The notes under the pieces: model-generated
Databases searched by the model: none
Told to the model about the DNA's origin: nothing
The model's input: only the letters and a program-made list of their open reading frames with translations
Shown: positions 15,545 through 20,631 of the stretch, piece by piece
Layout: each line of letters opens with the position of its first letter
Position numbering within the stretch: the first letter of the stretch is position 1
DNA from: an uncultured Bacteroidales bacterium
GTDB taxonomy: Bacteria; Bacteroidota; Bacteroidia; Bacteroidales; Paludibacteraceae
DNA length: 20,631 nucleotides
Reading direction: 5' to 3'
NCBI GenBank assembly: GCA_937911235.1
Contig: CALDPN010000065.1
Coordinates: forward strand, 1-20,631
Position numbers and translations under genes: made by a program

Positions 15545-16345
15545 TTACAATTTATACACTTTTTCTCTAATATCTTGAGCCCATTGGGTAGCGTTTTTAC
15601 TGTCGTCGAGCGAAGTATAGGGTATTGGCTCGCCAATGGTAATTTTAATTTTTTTGTGCATTTGCTTGCGAAGCTCTCTCACAAGCAGAGCCATTTCAAT
15701 ATTGAATTTTATGCCAAGTTTTGCTCTAAGTTTTGCTATAAAATAGAAAAGTTTTGAGTTCTTTGCATCTATTCTAATTGGCACTATATCTCGCTTATAC
15801 TCAATAGATTTAGTTACAAAATTTTTCTTCCACTCTAGGTCTGCCACCACACCATTGTTTTTTCTCGACACCATACCTGCAGGGAAAAACATAAGCTGAG
15901 AATCTGATGCGTATGCCTGATTGATTTTTTCCGACAAAGACCTACTCTGACCGCCCATTTTATTCACTGGAATAAGCATGTCTTTTATGCCTGTTAGAAG
16001 CATAAGAAAATCATTTGCTGGAATTTTAAGTCCTTCTGGATAATGCTTACCCACCACAGAAGCCACCGAAACCACATCGGCACCACCAAGTGGATGGTTA
16101 CAAACAAACATATATGGAGTGCCGTGCTTTGGTAGGTTTTCTTCCCCTACTACTTCCACATTTATATCCAACACATCTACCACACCTTGCATAAAATCGA
16201 CACCGTGTTTAGGACCAATTCTTGCCATGTGTTCATTTAACCAATCTTCGATAAGGACCCAACGAACAAGCGCCACCATCCATTTGCTTGGTTTGCGACG
16301 CATTCTGTCCTCTAGCATTTTGCGTAAATTGACTTGTGTAACCAT
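15545..16345 (-). CDS. glsA: PlsC-like O-acyltransferase, GlsA-type (amino-acid lipid synthesis, second step)
   Basis: A 266-residue membrane-associated acyltransferase of the PlsC/LPLAT fold. The catalytic motif is NHPLGGAD with His84 and Asp90, the HPLGGxD variant known from Bacteroidota members rather than classic HX4D. Motif III appears as FFPAGMVSRK (around residues 153-162), with Ala where many PlsC proteins have Glu, and DIVPIRID near 187-194 fits motif IV. In the glycine-lipid pathway it transfers a second acyl chain to the 3-hydroxyl of the N-acyl amino acid made by GlsB. A TTG codon six bases upstream could start the frame, but ATG 16345-16343 lies just downstream of a good promoter whose predicted transcription start (~16350) falls at about the TTG, so the ATG is chosen. 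First gene of the glsA-glsB operon, divergent from mraZ. A lysophosphatidate acyltransferase role cannot be excluded, but the glsB partner argues for lipid-amino-acid synthesis. Confidence 0.82.
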   Translation of the reverse strand: MVTQVNLRKMLEDRMRRKPSKWMVALVRWVLIEDWLNEHMARIGPKHGVDFMQGVVDVLDINVEVVGEENLPKHGTPYMFVCNHPLGGADVVSVASVVGKHYPEGLKIPANDFLMLLTGIKDMLIPVNKMGGQSRSLSEKINQAYASDSQLMFFPAGMVSRKNNGVVADLEWKKNFVTKSIEYKRDIVPIRIDAKNSKLFYFIAKLRAKLGIKFNIEMALLVRELRKQMHKKIKITIGEPIPYTSLDDSKNATQWAQDIREKVYKL

Positions 16346-16355
16346 AACCAAAATG

Positions 16356-16389
16356 CAAATATAAAACTTATATTTTATATCTCAACAAA
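16356..16389 (-). promoter_or_regulatory. Promoter of glsA-glsB (-33 TTTGTTG, -7 TATATTTG)
   Basis: On the minus strand, TATATTTG (16363-16356) matches the TAnnTTTG -7 box, and TTTGTTG (16389-16383) lies 19 bases further upstream, the normal -33 spacing for Bacteroidota. The start of transcription is predicted around 16350, only about five bases before ATG 16345, so the mRNA may be nearly leaderless. Confidence 0.65.
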
Positions 16390-16465
16390 TTTTAAAACAT
16401 TTTTTAACAAATTAAGAATTAGGAAAAATGCTCAATCATGTACAATTTTCACCTTATATTGTTAA

Positions 16466-16473
16466 TAACTTTG
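16466..16473 (+). promoter_or_regulatory. Bacteroidota -7 box (TAACTTTG) for the mraZ-led dcw operon
   Basis: TAACTTTG fits TAnnTTTG. Transcription would start near 16480, giving a ~70-base leader to mraZ ATG 16551. No -33 element at the right spacing is evident. The divergent glsA promoter lies ~80 bases away. Confidence 0.5.
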
Positions 16474-16513
16474 TGGAGAATTGTGTCTAAAAAAGTTGCA
16501 AAGTGTCTAAAAA
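16473..16513 (+). promoter_or_regulatory. Candidate MraZ operator: GTG-containing pentamers on a 10-base period
   Basis: GTGGA (16473-16477), GTGTC (16483-16487) and GTGTC (16503-16507) sit in phase at 10- and 20-base steps just at and after the predicted mraZ start of transcription; the last two lie within an 11-base direct repeat GTGTCTAAAAA. MraZ in other bacteria represses its own dcw operon by binding several short G-rich direct repeats spaced 10 bases apart in the mraZ leader. The 16493 register (AAGTT) is not a match. The operator role is inferred from position and spacing only. Confidence 0.4.
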
Positions 16514-16550
16514 TACTATAATTTTACATCGTAAAAAATAAGGTACATTT

Positions 16551-17006
16551 ATGTCGGCATTAACTGGAAATATAGAAGCTAAAATAGACAGCAAGGGCAG
16601 AGCGTTCTTGCCTGCTACATTTAGACACCAGCTTGGTGACGAAAATGTATTCTACCTAAGGAAAGACCTATTTGAGAACTGTCTGGTGCTATATCCTGCC
16701 AAAACTTGGGAAAATATAGTAGCAGAACTACGCGGACGTTTGAGTCCATGGGTAAGACGCGAAGATCAAATTTTTAGACAATTTGTGGCAGAAGCCGATC
16801 GCGTGGAGCTTGAAGAAAATGGACGCATGCTACTACCTAAACGCCACCTTACCAACCTAAATTTTCAAGGTGGAATTAAATTCATAGGCAAGTTTACTAC
16901 TATAGAAATATGGCCATCTAACAAAGTGGAAGAAACATTCATTGATGCAGAAGACCTTGCTATAGAGTTAGAAAAACTTATGAAAAACCCTCTATCGGAA
17001 AAATAA
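16551..17006 (+). CDS. mraZ: MraZ, transcriptional regulator of the dcw cluster
   Basis: A 151-residue protein of normal MraZ length with the two tandem SpoVT/AbrB-like halves. The first carries the signature IDSKGRAFLPATFR (residues ~12-25); the second carries VELEENGRMLLPKRHL (~86-101), with Glu-Glu-Asn in place of the usual acidic D-x-x-GR start. MraZ forms ring-shaped oligomers, binds repeated boxes in its own leader and usually represses the division and cell-wall operon. It is the first gene of that operon here, 49 bases ahead of rsmH, and candidate boxes lie 44-78 bases upstream. The start follows an A/T-rich leader without a Shine-Dalgarno, as is normal for Bacteroidota. Confidence 0.95.
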   Translation: MSALTGNIEAKIDSKGRAFLPATFRHQLGDENVFYLRKDLFENCLVLYPAKTWENIVAELRGRLSPWVRREDQIFRQFVAEADRVELEENGRMLLPKRHLTNLNFQGGIKFIGKFTTIEIWPSNKVEETFIDAEDLAIELEKLMKNPLSEK

Positions 17007-17055
17007 ATTCCGTGCGAATAATTTACAAAAACTAATCTTTTATTTGTATTCGTAA

Positions 17056-17958
17056 ATGCAAAACGAAAATACATATCATATACCGGTTCTTTTAAAAGAA
17101 AGCGTAGATGGACTAGTAACTAATCCAAACGGAATATATTTAGACCTTACCTTTGGCGGTGGAGGTCACTCTAGAGAGATATTATCCAGACTAGAAGAAG
17201 ACGGCAGACTATTTGGTCTTGACCAAGATATTGAAACACTTAAAAACGCGCCTCAAGACCCTAAATTTACATATATCTTATCAAACTTCAGATACTTAAA
17301 AAACTTTATGCGATACCACGAAGTGGAAGAAGTAGATGGAGTTTTGGCAGATTTAGGAGTTTCATCTCACCACTTCGACGAAGCAAAAAGAGGTTTCTCA
17401 TTTAGATTCAACGAAAAGTTAGACATGAGAATGAACCAATCTGCACCACTTTCTGCAATTGAAGTTTTAAACGAATACTCTGAAGAGGCTCTTGCAGATG
17501 TTTTTTATTACTACGGAGAAGTAAAACAAGCAAGAAAACTTGCTAAAAAAATTATAGAAGAAAGAAAAAAACAAGCTATCACTCATACCTTTCAACTTGT
17601 TGAAATTATAGAATCTTGTTTGGGCAAAGACAAAAAACAATTAGCCCCTATATTTCAAGCACTTAGAATAGAGGTGAACCAAGAAATGGAAGTGCTAAAA
17701 GGTATGCTTAAGAGCGCAGAGAAAGTACTTAAAAAAGGTGGACGACTTGCAGTTATCACCTATCACTCTCTAGAAGATAGACTTGTTAAGAATTTTATTA
17801 AAACAGGCAACTTTACAGGAGAAAATGAGCAAGATTTCTTCGGAAATAGCAAAGCACCTTTCAAAGCAGTTGGAAAAATGATAGTGCCAAATGCAGAGGA
17901 AATTGAAAGAAACCCTCGTTCTAGAAGTGCAAAGTTGCGCATTGCCACCAAAATATGA
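17056..17958 (+). CDS. rsmH: RsmH, 16S rRNA m4C1402 N4-methyltransferase
   Basis: A 300-residue protein of standard length. It begins YHIPVLLKESVDGL, as is typical for the family. The S-adenosylmethionine motif is YLDLTFGGGGHSREIL (residues ~28-43), followed by GVLADLGVSSHHFD (~95-108), GFSFRFNEKLDMRMN, and the C-terminal motif AVITYHSLEDRLVKNF (~234-249). It methylates the N4 of C1402 in the decoding centre of 16S rRNA in the cytoplasm. It is the second gene of the dcw operon. It ends in TGA, the only non-TAA stop among complete genes here, and its last four bases (ATGA, 17955-17958) overlap the ftsL start, indicating translational coupling. Confidence 0.96.
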   Translation: MQNENTYHIPVLLKESVDGLVTNPNGIYLDLTFGGGGHSREILSRLEEDGRLFGLDQDIETLKNAPQDPKFTYILSNFRYLKNFMRYHEVEEVDGVLADLGVSSHHFDEAKRGFSFRFNEKLDMRMNQSAPLSAIEVLNEYSEEALADVFYYYGEVKQARKLAKKIIEERKKQAITHTFQLVEIIESCLGKDKKQLAPIFQALRIEVNQEMEVLKGMLKSAEKVLKKGGRLAVITYHSLEDRLVKNFIKTGNFTGENEQDFFGNSKAPFKAVGKMIVPNAEEIERNPRSRSAKLRIATKI

Positions 17959-18332
17959 TAAAAAGAGGAACAAACAAGGTCAAAAACATCATAAAAGAGA
18001 ACGAAAATTTGAAAGAAATCAAAAAAAGTTCTTTTAAAGACATTCTGACCGGCGATATTTTAAATAGAAAATTTATTCAAAAGCAATTTGGCGTATTGCT
18101 CCTTACACTTTGTCTTATGTTCATCTACATGGACAACCGCATGAAATGTGAGCAACAACTTATAAAGATAGACGCGCTAAACAAAGAGCTTGCAAACGAA
18201 AAATACATTTGCATGGTTACCGAGGCTGAATTACTTAAAAACAGCAGAATAGACCAAGTAAAAGAAATTATTAAACAACACAATCTAAATTTAGAAGAAG
18301 AATCTCTTCCTCCTTATAAAGTAACTGAATAA
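17955..18332 (+). CDS. ftsL: FtsL-like division protein (Bacteroidota type)
   Basis: A 125-residue bitopic protein. It has a basic/charged cytoplasmic N-terminus (~residues 1-44), one membrane segment around FGVLLLTLCLMFIYM (~45-59), then a periplasmic segment (~60-115) with heptad-like hydrophobic spacing (EQQLIKIDALNKELANEK) that should form a coiled coil. FtsL binds FtsB/DivIC and FtsQ and activates the FtsW-FtsI septal synthase. The sequence is too diverged to identify on its own; the call rests on topology, size and its place between rsmH and ftsI, where Bacteroidota carry an FtsL-like gene. It overlaps rsmH by four bases and stops one base before ftsI. The ~44-residue cytoplasmic tail is longer than in Escherichia coli FtsL. 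Confidence 0.8.
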   Translation: MIKRGTNKVKNIIKENENLKEIKKSSFKDILTGDILNRKFIQKQFGVLLLTLCLMFIYMDNRMKCEQQLIKIDALNKELANEKYICMVTEAELLKNSRIDQVKEIIKQHNLNLEEESLPPYKVTE

Positions 18333-18333
18333 T

Positions 18334-20607
18334 ATGAAGTGGATACCTTGGATAGCAGTAGGCATTTATGTCATTTCTATGCTACTGGTGCTTTTTATAG
18401 GCAACAGGGTAAAATCTTCATCTACCGACAAAAAGAAAAAAGAGAAAAACCCTATAGTTCTTAGATTTTACGTAGTTTACATTTTCATTGCTTGTCTTTT
18501 TGGTGCTATTATCTACAAAATAGCAGACATACAATATGTAAAAGGCGATGAGCTAAGAAAACTCGCAGAACAAAGAATAACAGCCCCAAACACTATTACC
18601 CCTGTAAGAGGAAATATTCTTTCTCACGATGGCAGACTTCTTTCTAGCGCACTACCATATTATAGGGTATCTATAGACCTAAAAGTGCCAGCTCTTTCTG
18701 TGAAAGATAAAACCACTAAAAAAACATATTTTGAAGAGCACGTTGGCGAACTTGCAGAAGCTTTAGCTAAGAAATTTCCAAGTAAAACTGCAGACAAGTA
18801 CGAAAAAGACTTAAGAAAAAAATATAGAGAAGCACAAAAAAGTAATAAAAAGTCTTTCACTTACGATCTTCACAATGGTTGGATTTCTCACATTGATTAT
18901 TTAGAAGTAAAAAACTTCCCTATTCTAAGACGTGGAGCAATACGAGGTGGCATTAGCTTTAAAAAGAAAACCACAAGAGTAAGACCATACGGCACATTGG
19001 CATCTAGAACTATTGGCGATGTATATGGGGATGCAAACAATGGTAAAAATGGTTTAGAACTTGAATACGACAGTTTGCTTAAAGGCGAGCCAGGTCTTTA
19101 CATTAGACGTAAAAAAGCTGGTAGAAATGCCGACATTATTATACAAGAGGCAATAAATGGATACGACATTGTTAGTACCATTGATATAGACTTGCAAGAA
19201 ACTGCAGAACGCGAACTACGCTATCAACTAGAACGCACTGAGGCTCAACGCGGCACAGTGGTGCTAATGGAGGTGAAAACTGGTAAGATTAGAGCTATTT
19301 CAAACCTTACTCGTCAGAAAGACGGCAAATATTACGAGGTAGAAAACCTTGCAGTAAACAGCCAAATAGAGCCTGGTTCAACATTTAAAACTCTATCTTT
19401 CTTAGTGGCAATGGACGATGGTTTTATTACAGACAGCACATACGTGGACACAGAAGATGGCAGCCATAAGTTTGCCAATAGAATAATGAAAGACCACAAC
19501 TTTAAAGGCTTCGGTGGTAAAGGTGGTTTTGGATACACTAGCGTGGCAAATGTAATGCACCAATCATCAAACGTGGGTGTCTCAAAGATTATCGACAAAT
19601 ATTATGCTGGCAGAGAGCAAGCTTTCGTTGACGGACTAAAACGCTCAGGTATATGCAACGATTTTAAACTAGAAATACCTGGATATGGCAAGCCTTTTAT
19701 TAAAGATAGAAAACATAAAAACTGGTGGAAAACCACACTACCATGGATGTCTATTGGTTATGAAGTGCAAATGCCACCTATATACACCCTTATGATATAT
19801 AATGCCATAGCAAACGATGGCTGCATGGTAAAACCTTTGTTTACAGAAGGTTATCAAAGAAGTGGAGTAATGATCGACACCACAGAAGTAGAGGTTATCA
19901 ACCCTAAAATATATTCAGACAAGGCTCTAAATTATATGAGAGGCATATTGGAGGGTGTTGTTAGTAGAGGTACTGCTAAAGCTATTAGATCTAATTTATT
20001 CACCATTGCGGGCAAAACTGGCACATCACAAATTTTTGAAAAGGGAACAAACAAAAATAGTGATGGCAAAGTACGTCACCAAATTACATTTGCGGGTTAT
20101 TTCCCTGCCGACAAACCAATGTATTCATGTATTGTGGTTGTGAAAGAGCCACAGATGAATCCAGCAGCTGCGTTTATGTGTGGTGAGGTGTTCAAGAAAG
20201 TTGCAGAGCGTATATATTCGCAAGAGGTGGAGAATGATATTGACGAGTTGGAGAAATGGGAAGGTGATTCGATACAGCGATATAATTTGCCGAGAGTGAA
20301 GGCTGGGGCACGTGAAGAGGTGGAAGATGCAATGAAAGAGTTGAATTTGAAGTATGAGAAAGATGCTTCGGATTGGATTTCGATGTCGAAATCTACCGAA
20401 TATGCAGAGTTGATTGCCAATCCACGTCCAGTGTTGAATAATTTGGTGCCAAATGTTGTAGGTATGGGTGCTGCCGATGCGGTTTATTTGTTGGAAAGTT
20501 GTGGTATGTATGTGCAATTGTATGGCAAAGGTAGAGTGTTGAAACAATCAATTCCCAATGGGCAAACTGTAGTGAAAGGTGCGACAGTGGTTTTGACGCT
20601 TAGATAA
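18334..20607 (+). CDS. ftsI: FtsI/PBP3-type septal peptidoglycan transpeptidase with C-terminal PASTA domain
   Basis: A 757-residue class B penicillin-binding protein. The PBP dimerisation domain follows the membrane region (TPVRGNILSHDGRLLSS, ~89-105). The transpeptidase domain has all three catalytic motifs: S349-TF-K352 (in EPGSTFKTL), S411-S412-N413, and K561-T-G-T564 (in AGKTGTSQ). Residues 702-757 form a PASTA domain (NLVPNVVGMGAADAVYLLES to the end VVLTLR). It cross-links septal peptidoglycan together with FtsW. It starts one base after ftsL; murE would be expected next but lies outside the window. Two things are odd: hydrophobic stretches at both ~4-22 (WIPWIAVGIYVISMLLVLF) and ~43-62 (IVLRFYVVYIFIACLFGAII), separated by a Lys-rich stretch; and a sharp change in codon usage from about codon 600-630 to the end. 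Confidence 0.95.
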   Translation: MKWIPWIAVGIYVISMLLVLFIGNRVKSSSTDKKKKEKNPIVLRFYVVYIFIACLFGAIIYKIADIQYVKGDELRKLAEQRITAPNTITPVRGNILSHDGRLLSSALPYYRVSIDLKVPALSVKDKTTKKTYFEEHVGELAEALAKKFPSKTADKYEKDLRKKYREAQKSNKKSFTYDLHNGWISHIDYLEVKNFPILRRGAIRGGISFKKKTTRVRPYGTLASRTIGDVYGDANNGKNGLELEYDSLLKGEPGLYIRRKKAGRNADIIIQEAINGYDIVSTIDIDLQETAERELRYQLERTEAQRGTVVLMEVKTGKIRAISNLTRQKDGKYYEVENLAVNSQIEPGSTFKTLSFLVAMDDGFITDSTYVDTEDGSHKFANRIMKDHNFKGFGGKGGFGYTSVANVMHQSSNVGVSKIIDKYYAGREQAFVDGLKRSGICNDFKLEIPGYGKPFIKDRKHKNWWKTTLPWMSIGYEVQMPPIYTLMIYNAIANDGCMVKPLFTEGYQRSGVMIDTTEVEVINPKIYSDKALNYMRGILEGVVSRGTAKAIRSNLFTIAGKTGTSQIFEKGTNKNSDGKVRHQITFAGYFPADKPMYSCIVVVKEPQMNPAAAFMCGEVFKKVAERIYSQEVENDIDELEKWEGDSIQRYNLPRVKAGAREEVEDAMKELNLKYEKDASDWISMSKSTEYAELIANPRPVLNNLVPNVVGMGAADAVYLLESCGMYVQLYGKGRVLKQSIPNGQTVVKGATVVLTLR

Positions 20608-20631
20608 TAGAACAAGATGTAGTTTTTCTTG

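Noticed and set aside
16346..16351. TTG start two codons upstream of glsA ATG
   Set aside because: The predicted start of transcription lies at or after this codon, and an ATG follows immediately.
861..20607. Host-wide reassignment of TAG, since no complete host gene ends in TAG
   Set aside because: Nine genes is too few, TAA preference is normal in low-GC Bacteroidota, and I saw no host protein that needs TAG read as sense.
20608..20631. Start of the next dcw gene (murE) after ftsI
   Set aside because: The 24 bases left contain an ATG followed immediately by TAG, so no gene start can be called.

Overview
The window looks like a Bacteroidota chromosome, probably Bacteroidales or a close relative. 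The evidence is TAnnTTTG-type promoter boxes, little use of Shine-Dalgarno sequences, a type IX secretion (T9SS) type B C-terminal domain paired with a PorP/SprF-family protein, a two-gene glycine/amino-acid lipid operon of the kind known from Bacteroides, and a division cluster with a divergent FtsL and a PASTA-tailed FtsI. All nine complete host genes end in TAA (eight) or TGA (one, rsmH); none ends in TAG.

Layout. (1) 1-479, minus: the first ~159 codons of a phage-type structural gene that runs off the left edge. Its frame is open only if three in-frame TAG codons are read as sense, so it looks like a TAG-recoded phage gene. (2) 480-796: a gene-free and extremely AT-rich stretch between the phage gene and host DNA. 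(3) 797-14495, minus: a small outer-membrane-type protein with its own promoter and terminator, then (in transcription order) a 3987-residue T9SS-exported SprB-like surface protein translationally coupled to a PorP/SprF-like partner, followed by a terminator. (4) 14562-16389, minus: glsA-glsB, an operon for N-acylated amino-acid lipids, with promoter and terminator. (5) 16466-20607, plus: the start of the dcw (division and cell wall) cluster, mraZ-rsmH-ftsL-ftsI, diverging from glsAB.

How they work together. The giant protein and its SprF-like partner form an export/surface-anchoring pair for an adhesin or gliding-type filament. GlsA/GlsB modify membrane lipids. The dcw genes make the MraZ regulator, the 16S rRNA methyltransferase RsmH, and the septal FtsL/FtsI pair.

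Most notable are: the TAG-recoded phage reading frame at the left edge; a three-fold higher-order repeat (three blocks of six SprB repeats) inside the giant protein, marked by a strictly period-six loss of cysteines; an abrupt codon-usage change in the last ~400 bases of ftsI; and an apparent second membrane segment at the FtsI N-terminus. I found no tRNA, rRNA, CRISPR array, insertion sequence or recognisable attachment site.
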